This document shows, piece by piece, positions 25,734 through 36,021 of a DNA stretch of 61,843 nt. Position 1 is the stretch's first letter. Every line of letters starts with the position of its first letter. The position numbers were made by a program, and so were the translations under genes. Origin of the DNA: Candidatus Cloacimonadota bacterium (GTDB taxonomy: Bacteria; Cloacimonadota; Cloacimonadia; Cloacimonadales; JAIOQZ01); assembly GCA_021108395.1 (NCBI GenBank), contig JAIOQZ010000001.1, forward strand, positions 1 through 61,843, given 5' to 3'. The notes beneath the pieces are model-generated. The model searched no databases, was not told the DNA's origin, and was given only the letters and a program-made list of their open reading frames with translations.

Positions 25734-26753
25734 ATGTGGGCAGAAATCCTTTACAGCAGCATCTGGTTTCACCTCGCCGTCATCGCGGCTGCGTTCGTCA
25801 TTCTGTTTCGCGGCGCCGATCTCTTCGTTGATGCGGCGGTGGGCATCTCCGAAAACCTGCACATGCCGCGTATGCTCGTGGGCATCGTCATTGTGGGGAT
25901 TGGCACTACCGCTCCCGAGATCACCGTCTCGATCATCTCAGCCATGCGGGGCAAGTCGGAGTTCGCGCTGGGCAACGCGCTGGGATCGGTCATTGTCGAT
26001 AACGGCGTGGCTCTGGCTCTGGCGGCCATACTGGCGCCCACGCTCATCCTCATCGATAAGGTGATATTCAAACGCAACGGTTACTTTCTCATGGCAGTAG
26101 CCTGCTTCACTTACATACTGGGCTTTGACGGCCTCATCACCAGGTTCGAGGGAATCCTGCTCGTGCTCACGCTGATTGGCTACTGGGTCTGGATGTTTCT
26201 GGCCGAACGTAGCGACAAGAAGAAGCGCACTCCGCCTCCCGAAGCAGACCAGGCCGGTATCGGCAGGCATGTGTTCAATTTTCTGTTGGGACTGGCCGGC
26301 GTCATCATGGCCAGCTATGCCGTTGTGGGTTCTGCCGAGGTTGTTGCGTTGCACTTCGGCGTGCCCGAGGTGATCATCGGCCTCACAATCATCGCCATCG
26401 GTACATCATTGCCAGAAATCAGCACTGCCATTGTGGCTGCCCGCAAGAACGAGGGCGAGATTGCCGTGGGCAACATCCTGGGCGCCAATATTCTCAATCT
26501 GCTGTGGATCATCGGGGTTTCTTCGCTGGTCAATCCCATAGACATTCGCGGCGACAGAATCGACGTCGGCCTTGTCTTCACCCGCCTGCACGACATCCCC
26601 TCGGTGCACTTCAGCTTCCTGTGGATGTTTGTGCTCACCTTCATCATGCTGGCAATGATGCGCACCGGCTATAGTCTGCGCAAGCGTGAAGGGATCATTT
26701 TGCTGGCGTTGTATGCCATCTATTTCTACATGAACTTCTCGATGTTTACCTAA
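25734..26753 (+). CDS. Calcium/sodium antiporter (CaCA family, YrbG-like)
   Basis: A 339-residue antiporter with two inverted halves of about five helices. Each half carries the alpha-repeat: GIGTTAPEITVSIISAMRG in the first and IAIGTSLPEISTAIVAARKN in the second, the GTSxPE motifs that bind the cation. The start at 25734 follows GGGGAGCG; an in-frame ATG at 25707 is also possible. It may exchange Ca2+ (or K+) for Na+, which fits the sodium-based energetics implied by the decarboxylase operon. It is divergent from the PPC gene. Confidence 0.9.
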   Translation: MWAEILYSSIWFHLAVIAAAFVILFRGADLFVDAAVGISENLHMPRMLVGIVIVGIGTTAPEITVSIISAMRGKSEFALGNALGSVIVDNGVALALAAILAPTLILIDKVIFKRNGYFLMAVACFTYILGFDGLITRFEGILLVLTLIGYWVWMFLAERSDKKKRTPPPEADQAGIGRHVFNFLLGLAGVIMASYAVVGSAEVVALHFGVPEVIIGLTIIAIGTSLPEISTAIVAARKNEGEIAVGNILGANILNLLWIIGVSSLVNPIDIRGDRIDVGLVFTRLHDIPSVHFSFLWMFVLTFIMLAMMRTGYSLRKREGIILLALYAIYFYMNFSMFT

Positions 26754-26765
26754 GCTTGGCCTCTT

Positions 26766-28820
26766 CTAAGTCTTGCCCACTGGTGCGCTGTCGGCAAACC
26801 GCTCGGACGGGATGACAATGCTGAAACGGCTGCCGCGCCCCAGCTCGCTATTTACAAGAAGCTGCGCTCCATAGGCCGAGAGCAGTTGCCGCGAGATGGA
26901 CAAGCCAAGTCCCGCCCCGGTGGTGTCATCCTGCGTTTTCGTCGAGTAGAACGACTCGAAAATCGTCTCCAGCTTGTCCGCCGGGATGCCCACGCCCGTG
27001 TCCTCGACTGTGATGCGCATGCCTTTCTCGCACAGCTCTGTGCTGATGCACAATTCTTTGCGTTTGCTGACCTTCAGTGCGTCCACAGCGTTGGAGATGA
27101 GATTGGCTACCGACTGGCTGATGTCGCTATAGACGGCCATCACCAGCGGCAGATTGGGCGCGAGTTCGATGCGCTTTTGCACGTTGTTCTTGAAGTAGAG
27201 GTTGTGGTCGAAAAAGTCGAGCTCACGGCGCACGAGTTCGTTCACGTCGATTGGCCTGGGAGCGAACACCATCTCCTCGCCCATACGGTTCATTAGGCTT
27301 TTAATGATGTCTGCCATGCGGATACCGTTGGCCTGGATACGATTGAGATCACGGTTATCGGGGTAAACATCGAGCAGCAGGTGCACATAGCCCAGAATGT
27401 TGTGCAGTGGACCGTTCAGGTTGTGGCTGATGCCCTCGATGAGCAGGCCGAGGTCGGCCAGTGTACGCGCTTTTGCCAGCTCGAGCTCCAATTTCTTGCG
27501 GGCTTCCTCATGTTCTTTCTGCTGGGTGATGTCGGAGATGAGGCCGAGAAAGTTGGGGCTGCCATCGACTGTTATCTCGTTAACAAACAACAGATAAACA
27601 CGCTCGCCAATGATAAACTCACGGCCGTCGAAGAATTGCGAGATACGCTGATAGAAATGTTCCGGCTTCCAGAAGAACAGGTCTGGCAGATTGTCGGCCT
27701 CGCGCTCGAACACGCGCATAAAGGCATCGTTCGAGATGATGAGCCGTCCGTCCTCGTTGGACCAAAAAATGCCCTCCTGTAGGTTGGTGACGATAGTCTG
27801 GAATTTGAGCACAGACTCGAAGTAGCTCTTGAATGAGCGCAGGATGCCGTTGAACGAGTTGATTACCATCTCCAGCTCTGGATATTGGCGCTGAGACAGC
27901 TCTTCGGAGTTAATCGGGTCGGCGGCGATACGGTTCATTTCGAGCGCCAGCTTTTCCACCGGATTCACGATGTAGTTGGCCACACGGTGCGACAGCAATG
28001 TGGCCAGCAGGATAGAGAAGAACGAGAGCGTGATGCCTCCCAGCCAGAACAGGCGTCGCATCTGGTTGAGAAAGTAGCGCTCGGTGCGCATGGTGGTAAT
28101 GGCCAGCGGACGTCCCGTCACGTCTTTTATGAAATAGTAGGCTGCCAGGTCGCTGGGGTCTTCTTTTTGGATGTATGTCTGATCGGCGCTGAGGAAAATG
28201 CGCTGTATGAGAGCTTTCAGGTCCTCATTTATGTCTGGTTGCGATGTCATGATCGCATTATAATCGATGTCGAGCAGGTTGAAGTCTTTCAGCGCGTGCA
28301 CATAGATATTCTCGACGGGCACGGTTTTCCACAGGATAACCATGAATTCGTTGTCATGATCGAGCTGCGAGAACGACAGAATGTACATGCGGTTCTGGCG
28401 ACGCAGGTGCCCCACACCCTCGGCCTGATGCTGGAACATCCTGTATAGCTGGCCGGTTTCTTCGGTTGGCAGGCCAAGCTGTTGATGGAGGCTGGTCGAG
28501 TCGGTGATCGAGTGCGCTTCGATCAGATCGGGGTGATTTATTGCCAGGCGTTCAAGATATTGCGACTGAGAAGGTTGCGGAAATTGCAGCAGCGAATCGG
28601 CCAGAGCGCTGTGACGGGCATTATATTGGTTCAACCGCTGAGACTCGAGTTGCCTGACAGTGAGCGCCAGGTTGCGCAGGGTGTTGTTGTCCTTTTCCGA
28701 AACGATGTAGCTGACCAGCATGTAGCCGGTGAAGAGAAAGGCGCTGATGGGCAGGATGAGCGACAATGCCAGCAGTCTGGTGCCGCGTTCCTGAATTCGT
28801 CTGCGGGATGTTTGTGCCAT
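26766..28820 (-). CDS. Membrane sensor histidine kinase (HAMP-PAS-HisKA-HATPase)
   Basis: A 684-residue sensor kinase. A membrane helix (about residues 18-40) precedes a periplasmic sensor of about 200 residues, a second helix (about 252-272), HAMP, a PAS domain (about 330-430), and the kinase core. The phosphoacceptor is His466 in EGISHNLNGPLHNILGYVHL; the N box is NLISNAVDAL, and the G boxes are VEDTGVGIPADKLETIF and TGAGLGLSIS. The start at 28820 is chosen for AGGGA upstream; a start 30 bases earlier would fall inside the predicted promoter. No response regulator lies next to it, so it is an orphan. Confidence 0.9.
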   Translation of the reverse strand: MAQTSRRRIQERGTRLLALSLILPISAFLFTGYMLVSYIVSEKDNNTLRNLALTVRQLESQRLNQYNARHSALADSLLQFPQPSQSQYLERLAINHPDLIEAHSITDSTSLHQQLGLPTEETGQLYRMFQHQAEGVGHLRRQNRMYILSFSQLDHDNEFMVILWKTVPVENIYVHALKDFNLLDIDYNAIMTSQPDINEDLKALIQRIFLSADQTYIQKEDPSDLAAYYFIKDVTGRPLAITTMRTERYFLNQMRRLFWLGGITLSFFSILLATLLSHRVANYIVNPVEKLALEMNRIAADPINSEELSQRQYPELEMVINSFNGILRSFKSYFESVLKFQTIVTNLQEGIFWSNEDGRLIISNDAFMRVFEREADNLPDLFFWKPEHFYQRISQFFDGREFIIGERVYLLFVNEITVDGSPNFLGLISDITQQKEHEEARKKLELELAKARTLADLGLLIEGISHNLNGPLHNILGYVHLLLDVYPDNRDLNRIQANGIRMADIIKSLMNRMGEEMVFAPRPIDVNELVRRELDFFDHNLYFKNNVQKRIELAPNLPLVMAVYSDISQSVANLISNAVDALKVSKRKELCISTELCEKGMRITVEDTGVGIPADKLETIFESFYSTKTQDDTTGAGLGLSISRQLLSAYGAQLLVNSELGRGSRFSIVIPSERFADSAPVGKT

Positions 28821-28844
28821 TGCTCGTTCCCTGCATTTTTTCAC

Positions 28845-28872
28845 ATTCAATCATTCAGCGTGTCACTGTCAA
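28845..28872 (-). promoter_or_regulatory. Probable promoter of the sensor kinase gene
   Basis: On the minus strand TTGACA (plus positions 28867-28872) is followed after 16 bases by TTGAAT (28845-28850), a four-of-six -10. It sits just upstream of the chosen kinase start. A second TTGACA, for the plus strand, lies at 28904-28909 before the permease gene but lacks a clear -10. Confidence 0.4.
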
Positions 28873-28936
28873 CTCAAAACACGCTTTGCGTGCGCTTGAA
28901 CATTGACAGCTTTGCGCTTTGGTGCATCCTGACGAC

Positions 28937-30169
28937 ATGAATGCCCTCACGCGATTTTATCTCGAACGCTTCCTGCTTTCGCGCCGGCGTTGCTGGTTGC
29001 GGTTCGACACTTTGCTCACAGTGCTTGGGGTTGTCATCTCGGTGGCGGCGCTCATAGTCACGTTCGCCGTGTTTCGCGGCTACGAAACAGCGCTCAAGGA
29101 CGCCATTCTGGGCACCAACGCGCACGCCTATGTGTTCGCCTGGGGCGAGGACGGCATGACCGCCGCCGATGTCGATACACTGGCGGCATACTTCGAGGGC
29201 CGTCCCGAAGTGGCGGTGTTCGCCGGACTGGTGAGCACTCAGGCGATGGTGCTTCGCGGCGAACGTCAACACGGCGTCATGCTGCGTGGCATCGACACGG
29301 AGGCCGAGGCCATGCCCACGCGCTATGCCGACTACATCACGGAAGGCCGGGGCCGCCTGGTCGGCGACGGCGAGGCGGTGGTTGGCGCGTCTCTGGCGCA
29401 ATCATTAGGTCTTTCGGTGGGTGACACGCTGCGGGTGGTGAGTCCACTGAACGCCAAGCCCAGCCTCATGCGGCTGTTCCGGCTGCAGCAGAGAAGCTTT
29501 CGCATTGTGGGGTTGTATCGCAGCGGCATGCATGAGTTCGACAGTCGGCTGGTGGTGGTCACGCCGGCTGCCGCGAGGCCGTTCATGGCGGGTTCGGGCG
29601 AGTTCACCTGGGTAGAGGTGAAGCTGCGGGCGGACGCCGTTGACCAGGCCGACCTGCTGGCTTTGAAGTGGGAGAAAGACCTGGGCAACAGCTACCAGGT
29701 ACATTCGTGGATATTCTTCAACCGCGAGCTGTTCGCGCTCATCACACTCGAAAAGTGGATATTGTTCATTATCCTCAGCTTTCTGGTGCTCATCGCTTCG
29801 TTTAACGTGGCCTCGTCGGTGTCAACCACCATCATCGAGCATCAGCGCGAGATTGGCATCATGAAAACATTCGGGGTGACCAACCGAACGCTGCACAATA
29901 TTTTTCTTGGTCGCACCGTCCTCATCACCGCGTTATCCGTGTTGTCTGGCGAGTTCGTCGGCTGGGCGCTGGCGCAGGTTCTCACGCGGCAGAATTTCTA
30001 CCAGCTCAAGGGCGATGTATATATGCTCGAGCGTATCCATGTGCGCTTCGATGTGCAGACATGGCTGCTGGTGTTTGTGGTTGCCATGATTATCGTAACG
30101 ACCGCCTCGCTGCTGCCATTGCGGCGTCTTGGGCGGCTACAGGTGATAGACGTGATGCGAAACGGTTAG
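28937..30169 (+). CDS. LolC/LolE-like ABC transporter permease (FtsX domain)
   Basis: A 410-residue permease of the lipoprotein-releasing type, which pulls lipoproteins out of the inner membrane for transfer to the outer membrane. It has one N-terminal helix after RRRCWLRFDTLLTVLGVVIS, a large periplasmic domain (about residues 45-265) with GIDTEAEAMPTRYADYI, and then the FtsX unit with three helices, including EHQREIGIMKTFGVTNRTL. The ATG at 28937 gives the standard family start; the ribosome site is poor. lolD follows after 50 bases and tamB after that, an outer-membrane biogenesis group. One permease gene suggests a LolCE-type homodimer. Confidence 0.88.
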   Translation: MNALTRFYLERFLLSRRRCWLRFDTLLTVLGVVISVAALIVTFAVFRGYETALKDAILGTNAHAYVFAWGEDGMTAADVDTLAAYFEGRPEVAVFAGLVSTQAMVLRGERQHGVMLRGIDTEAEAMPTRYADYITEGRGRLVGDGEAVVGASLAQSLGLSVGDTLRVVSPLNAKPSLMRLFRLQQRSFRIVGLYRSGMHEFDSRLVVVTPAAARPFMAGSGEFTWVEVKLRADAVDQADLLALKWEKDLGNSYQVHSWIFFNRELFALITLEKWILFIILSFLVLIASFNVASSVSTTIIEHQREIGIMKTFGVTNRTLHNIFLGRTVLITALSVLSGEFVGWALAQVLTRQNFYQLKGDVYMLERIHVRFDVQTWLLVFVVAMIIVTTASLLPLRRLGRLQVIDVMRNG

Positions 30170-30219
30170 GAGGGCGCAACTCATGCGAAACAGAGATAGA
30201 CATCAGCGCAGGCGGCCAC

Positions 30220-30897
<678 letters not shown>

Positions 30898-30907
30898 CGG
30901 AGCGAAG

Positions 30908-33900
30908 GTGAAACGGCGCAAGTGGTTGTTCGTGGTGGTGGCTGTGCTGATAGCAGTCGGTGCCGCGTTCACTCTGGCGGTGCGCTCGGGATGGGCAGAT
31001 GAATTCATCCGGGAGCGCATCGAGCGCCAGCTTGCCGAGGCCATTCAGGCCGAAGTTCACCTCGGGCAGCTTTCAGCCAACGACCGTTCGGCATACATCT
31101 TCGACACCTCAATCCAGCTCAAGGATGACCTGGGCGCTCTCTACGTCCGGCGGCTGTATGTGCGCTATAACCTCTGGAGATACCTCTTTTCGGGGTTCCA
31201 ATTTGACGGCGTTATCGAACACGTCAGCATCGAGGAGCCGGAACTTCATCTGCGCCTGAAGCCCGCCACAGCTGACACCACTACCACAAAAGCGTTTGAG
31301 CTGCCCGACCTCGCCGGATTTTTTGACAGCATAGAGCTGAAAGACGGCAGTGTACACATAGTGGCCGGCGACAGCCTGGCCGGAATTGCCCAGACCATCC
31401 GCGACATCCAGCTCGATGTGAATAACCGGCAGCAGACGCAAGGCGTGCTGCGGGCGAGATTGGGAGAGGCCAGGCTGGAAGGCAGCGCCACGCTCGAGGG
31501 CGGCGAGCTGCTTCTGGCCGAAGTGAAGCTGCTGGGTTGGCATCCTCACGCTGTGCATCTGCCCGTGCTCGATTCGCTCGATTTGCGCCTGGATGTCTCT
31601 GTGCAACTGCACGGCGACACCCTGAGCTACACTGGCCGTATTGACAGCCTGCATGTGGACGCAGCCGGACGCACCGTTCGCGGCGGCATTACATTCAAAG
31701 GCGGCCTCGAACGACTGCGCGTCGATTCGGAGTCGCTGCTGATTGACGGCCAGCTTGTGCGGCTGGCGACAACGTTGCGTCAGCCATTTGACGCCGAGCG
31801 GCCATTGGATGGCAATTTGCGCGGCGTAATAGATATCGATCGCTACACAACGCAAGCCGGCGGCAAAGTGCGGGTGGATGTCGAGCTTGGCGGCACAGTG
31901 GGCCATCCGCGCATCCGCGCCCAAATATCGAGTGATAGTTTGGTGGCGTCCGGTGAAGCGCTGCGCGATATTCGTGCTCGTGTCAACTGGCAGCCGGGCA
32001 GCGCAGACTTCGAGCTGCGGCAGGCGAACTGGCGGGGCAATGCTCTTTATGGCCGAGGCGATTGGCGTCCCCGTGAAGGCCTACAGGCTTGGATCGATTG
32101 CGATACGCTTCGGTTCACGGCCGGCGGGTGGTCGGTGGCCGGATACACTCGTGCGCGAGTGGAACTCCAGGGGAGCAGCATTCGTGGCGAGGCCGAGGTG
32201 TTTGACATGTCGGTGCGGGGCGGGCCGGTTGCGCTCAACGGACTGGGCGTGCGCGCCCGTTATGGCCGCAATCGCCTGCGCCTCGAGTTGCAAGACCCAG
32301 AACGGCGGATGCAGCTTACGCTCAGAGCTTCACCGGTAGATTCGACCGCGACCGTGTCTGTCGATTTTCGCCGCTTTCCACTTGCCGAAATACTTCCCGG
32401 CGTCGCCAGAAGCCTGCCGAGCCTCAGTGGCGGCCTCGAACTGACCGCCTCGCCCCGCAATGTTCAACTCACCAGCGGTTTGCGTGTGTTCGACAGCCGT
32501 TATGGTCAGCTTGACGGTTTTTTCAAGACATCCGCCGCCATAGATTTCGTTCACGACCGGAGCTTTCTCAGCTTCACCACCGAGCACGGCGTGTATAACT
32601 ATGAACCGTTCTCACTGAACCTGCTTGCCGATGGCGCCATAGACAGCATCAGTACGCGCAACTTCACGATAAACGACGAGATCGACATTGACATGTGGGT
32701 CAAGCTGGCACCGAAATTCGACATCGGGTTGCGTCTGCGGGCGCCGCGGGTGCGCATTCCCCGGTATCTCGCATACGTTATGGGTTCATATGCCGCCCGC
32801 CAATATGGCGGCTCTCTCGATCTTGAACTGGCCTACAACCGTCGCGGCGGGAGGCGGATTTCGGCTCGCGCCCGCACCGAAGGGCTGCATGTGGCGGGCC
32901 TGAAAAACCTGGCGATTGACCTGTCGCTGTCCGGCACGCCCAAACGCCTGCTGCTCGCTCGCTCGCGATTGCTCTCCGACGATCGCATCATCTGCGACCT
33001 TGGCGGCAGCGTCAACCTCACCAACGGCGAATATCGCATCAACGCCATCAACGACAGCCTCAACCTGGCGCATGTGTTTCCCGGCCAGAAGCTACAGGGC
33101 AAACTGCGATTTCAGTGCACTGCTTTCAAGCACACTGTCGCCGGTCAGGGTCTGGATGTGCGTTTGAATGGCCTGGACTGTAATTTTTATGGCATCGAGG
33201 CCGACACCCTCGAGGTTGAGCTGACACAGCGGGAGGAACTTCTCTCGGTGCATCGGCTGTATTCGCACAGTCGTGCGCAATATACCCTGGAAGCCGATGG
33301 CGCCATCGCTTATAACGTATTGACCAACAAGGCGTATAGCGATTCGGTGTCGTTGAGCCTCCGCTTCCTGGGGGACCCATTTCGCATGCTCAGTAACGCC
33401 TCGCCAGTCTTTGAGAACGGCCGTGGATTCGCAAAGCTGGACCTCGATTTGTCGGTGCGCGACGAGCATCTGTCGGTTGAACATGGCAGCATCGAGGTTA
33501 CCAAGGGGCGGATCGAGATTGTCGGGCAAGTCGAACGCATCGATAAAATCAGTGTTGCGATGAACATCGAGCAGAATGTGTTGAGTATTCAGCGGGCGCG
33601 CTTTCGGATGGGTGAGGGCAGGATATACCTTTCCAACGATCATGAAAACGCCGAGGAGTCGCTGTTTCTGGGGCGGCTGAATCTCGGCGCGTTCAATGTG
33701 CGCACGAACAGCAAGGGCTTGCTGGTGCATGTGCCGCAATTCACGCCGGAGGGTTCTGTTGTGAAGGCGATCATCACCGGCCGCGACGGGGACGCCATGC
33801 GCATCACCGGCCCGTTCGACCAACTCGAGATCGTGGGCGATGTTTTCCTGTCGAACGGTGAGGCGATCTTTCCGCCTAACACGAAGAACCTGATGGACTT

Positions 33901-34858
33901 CGTCACCGGCAAGCCATCCGGGCCGAAAGAAGGCGAGGTGGTGAACCTGCCGTTGCGTTTCGACATCATCATCCACGTTACCGAGCATATGCGCTATGTT
34001 ACCCGCCCCGCCGACTTTCTGCTCAACCCCGACAGCTTCCTGCATCTGGTCTATGATGGCGAGCAGTTCCTCGTCCCCGAAGCCGTCTTCACGAGCGAAA
34101 GAGGTACCGCCGAAGTGTTCGGCACCATGTTCCATGTCGATTTCCTTCAGATTCAAATCAGTCAGTTCAATCCGACGCCGCGCATCGTTGGCTCCCTTTT
34201 TCGCAAGACCGCCGACGGCACTCTCATCACGCTCAAGGTGTTGCCGGGCGGCGAAGACGCTCCGGGTACCTGGGTCATCGAGTTGGAGAGCGACGACCCG
34301 GCCGACCAGTCCATGATGGACATCCTGGCCAAGCTTCGCTACAACCGCAGTCGGGACGAGCTGTCGCCACAGCAGCAGCAGTCATTGTTGCAGGACGAGG
34401 CGCTCGACATGGCAGGGGTGGAAATCGAAAACGTTTTGTTCGATCCGCTCATCTCTCCGCTCGAGAATCGTGTGCGGCATCTGCTTCGCCTCGATTCATT
34501 CACCATGCGTCCCAGCGTAGTGCGCAACCTGTTCAATGAATACACCGGCAGCGATGATCCGGCAGCCCACGAAATAGACGGGGGCGACGCTGAACTCCTA
34601 CAAACGGGCGCCGGTCTGCTGCTAAACAACCTGTCGATCAATTGTGGCAAGTATGTGGTGCGCAACGTTTACATCGACTACGAGCTTCTGGTGCAGGAGA
34701 CGACGGACATCGAGACGATGGATCTGAAGCTCAATCACACAATGTCGCTACGCTACGACCTTCCCTGGCGTCTCCAGCTTTCCTATAAATACATCATTGA
34801 CACAGAGGCCGAAGAAACCAATCATGAGATATGGCTTGAACGCGGTTTCCGCTTCTGA
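30908..34858 (+). CDS. tamB: TamB-like translocation and assembly module protein (AsmA/TamB family)
   Basis: A 1316-residue inner-membrane-anchored protein with a long periplasmic beta-taco, proposed to move phospholipids to, or help assemble proteins in, the outer membrane. Residues about 5-25 are the anchor helix (KWLFVVVAVLIAVGAAFTLAV), followed by RERIERQLAEAIQAEVHLGQ, an AsmA-like start. The body is repetitive beta-strand sequence with many DGxI patterns. The C-terminal 350 residues match the TamB domain (LPLRFDIIIHVTEHMRYV and GTLITLKVLPGG). The GTG at 30908 is preferred because GGAG lies upstream and because an earlier start would run into lolD. Co-transcription with lolCD-type genes fits an envelope-biogenesis role. 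Confidence 0.86.
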   Translation: MKRRKWLFVVVAVLIAVGAAFTLAVRSGWADEFIRERIERQLAEAIQAEVHLGQLSANDRSAYIFDTSIQLKDDLGALYVRRLYVRYNLWRYLFSGFQFDGVIEHVSIEEPELHLRLKPATADTTTTKAFELPDLAGFFDSIELKDGSVHIVAGDSLAGIAQTIRDIQLDVNNRQQTQGVLRARLGEARLEGSATLEGGELLLAEVKLLGWHPHAVHLPVLDSLDLRLDVSVQLHGDTLSYTGRIDSLHVDAAGRTVRGGITFKGGLERLRVDSESLLIDGQLVRLATTLRQPFDAERPLDGNLRGVIDIDRYTTQAGGKVRVDVELGGTVGHPRIRAQISSDSLVASGEALRDIRARVNWQPGSADFELRQANWRGNALYGRGDWRPREGLQAWIDCDTLRFTAGGWSVAGYTRARVELQGSSIRGEAEVFDMSVRGGPVALNGLGVRARYGRNRLRLELQDPERRMQLTLRASPVDSTATVSVDFRRFPLAEILPGVARSLPSLSGGLELTASPRNVQLTSGLRVFDSRYGQLDGFFKTSAAIDFVHDRSFLSFTTEHGVYNYEPFSLNLLADGAIDSISTRNFTINDEIDIDMWVKLAPKFDIGLRLRAPRVRIPRYLAYVMGSYAARQYGGSLDLELAYNRRGGRRISARARTEGLHVAGLKNLAIDLSLSGTPKRLLLARSRLLSDDRIICDLGGSVNLTNGEYRINAINDSLNLAHVFPGQKLQGKLRFQCTAFKHTVAGQGLDVRLNGLDCNFYGIEADTLEVELTQREELLSVHRLYSHSRAQYTLEADGAIAYNVLTNKAYSDSVSLSLRFLGDPFRMLSNASPVFENGRGFAKLDLDLSVRDEHLSVEHGSIEVTKGRIEIVGQVERIDKISVAMNIEQNVLSIQRARFRMGEGRIYLSNDHENAEESLFLGRLNLGAFNVRTNSKGLLVHVPQFTPEGSVVKAIITGRDGDAMRITGPFDQLEIVGDVFLSNGEAIFPPNTKNLMDFVTGKPSGPKEGEVVNLPLRFDIIIHVTEHMRYVTRPADFLLNPDSFLHLVYDGEQFLVPEAVFTSERGTAEVFGTMFHVDFLQIQISQFNPTPRIVGSLFRKTADGTLITLKVLPGGEDAPGTWVIELESDDPADQSMMDILAKLRYNRSRDELSPQQQQSLLQDEALDMAGVEIENVLFDPLISPLENRVRHLLRLDSFTMRPSVVRNLFNEYTGSDDPAAHEIDGGDAELLQTGAGLLLNNLSINCGKYVVRNVYIDYELLVQETTDIETMDLKLNHTMSLRYDLPWRLQLSYKYIIDTEAEETNHEIWLERGFRF

Positions 34859-34876
34859 TAAACGAAGGAAAACGAT

Positions 34877-35964
34877 ATGATCTGGCGAATTGACTGGAAA
34901 GAACTGCATCGCTTCATCGGGGAAGTATTCGTTAAACTGGGCGTACCTGCCGCCGATGCCCGAGTGTGCGCGGATGGCACGGCATCGAGAGTCACGGCAT
35001 TGGCCGACTGAAGATGTATTTCGACCGCATCCGCGCCGGCATCCAGTTTGCGCATACCGACATCGAAGTGGTGAGCGACAGCGACGCCACCGCCGTGTGG
35101 GACGGCCGGCACGGCATGGGGCATGTTATCGGACACCGCGCCATGCACGTGGCCATCGATAAAGCCCGTCGTTTTGGACTGGGCAGCGTGGCCGTGCGCA
35201 ACTCGACTCACTACGGCATCGCGGGCTACTACGCCAAGCTCGCCGCCGAGAACGATATGGTCGGCATGACGTTCACCAACGCTCGGCCCAGCATCGCGCC
35301 CACGTTCGCGGTCAGTCCCATGCTGGGCACCAACCCCATTTGCCTGGGGGCGCCATCGGATATGGATTTCCCATTCCTGTTCGACGCTGCCACTTCCATT
35401 GCCCAGCGAGGCAGGATCGAGATGAAAAACCGCGCCCACGAAGACATGCCGGCGGGCTGGGCCATTGACAGCGAAGGCAACCCCGCCACAGACACCGCAC
35501 GCCTGCTGAACGACCTGGTGGCAGCGAAGGCCGCGCTGCTGCCGCTTGGTGGCGCCAGCGAACTGCTGGGAGGGCACAAGGGCTACGGACTGGCCACGAT
35601 GGTCGAGATTCTGAGCGCCGCGCTGCAAAATGGCAGCTATCTGCACGATCTTCACGGCTGGAAGGATGGCAAGCAGGTTCCCTATTGCCTGGGGCATTTT
35701 TTTCTGGCCATCGACATCGCCCACTTCATCGATCCGGCCATCTTTCGTCGCATTACCGGCGATATTATGCGTCAACTGCGACAGGCCGACCGTGTGCCCG
35801 GCGAGGAAAGGGTTTACGTTGCCGGTGAAAAGGAATGGCTGAGCGAACAGCGCGTTCGCAGCGAGGGTGTGCCCGTCAACGAAGAGCTGGCGGCCAACAT
35901 CCAGACGATGCAGCGCGAGCTGGGTATTGACTATCCCCGCTTCGAGACGAAAACGGAGGCTTGA
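34877..35964 (+). pseudogene. Malate/L-lactate dehydrogenase (Ldh2 family), frameshifted
   Basis: An NAD(P)-dependent 2-hydroxyacid dehydrogenase of the Ldh2/YlbC fold split by a frame change. The first frame starts at 34877 (AAGGAA upstream) and gives WKELHRFIGEVFVKLGVPAADARVCAD-like family sequence, running out of frame after codon 33 and stopping at 35011. The second frame carries all the rest from about 34975: HGIESHGIGRLKM with the catalytic-region SHG, NSTHYGIAGYYAKLA, TNARPSIAPTF, GTNPICLGAPS and GGHKGYGLATMVEIL. Compared with the family, a few residues between ARVCAD and GIESHG are missing, so a small deletion not divisible by three is likely. It may be a real mutation or an assembly error; the rest of the gene shows no other damage. 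Confidence 0.82.
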
Positions 35965-36021
35965 CAACCGCGCAGTCATCGGCTAAACAGGAAACGATCA
36001 ACGAAAACTTGGAGGAATCGC

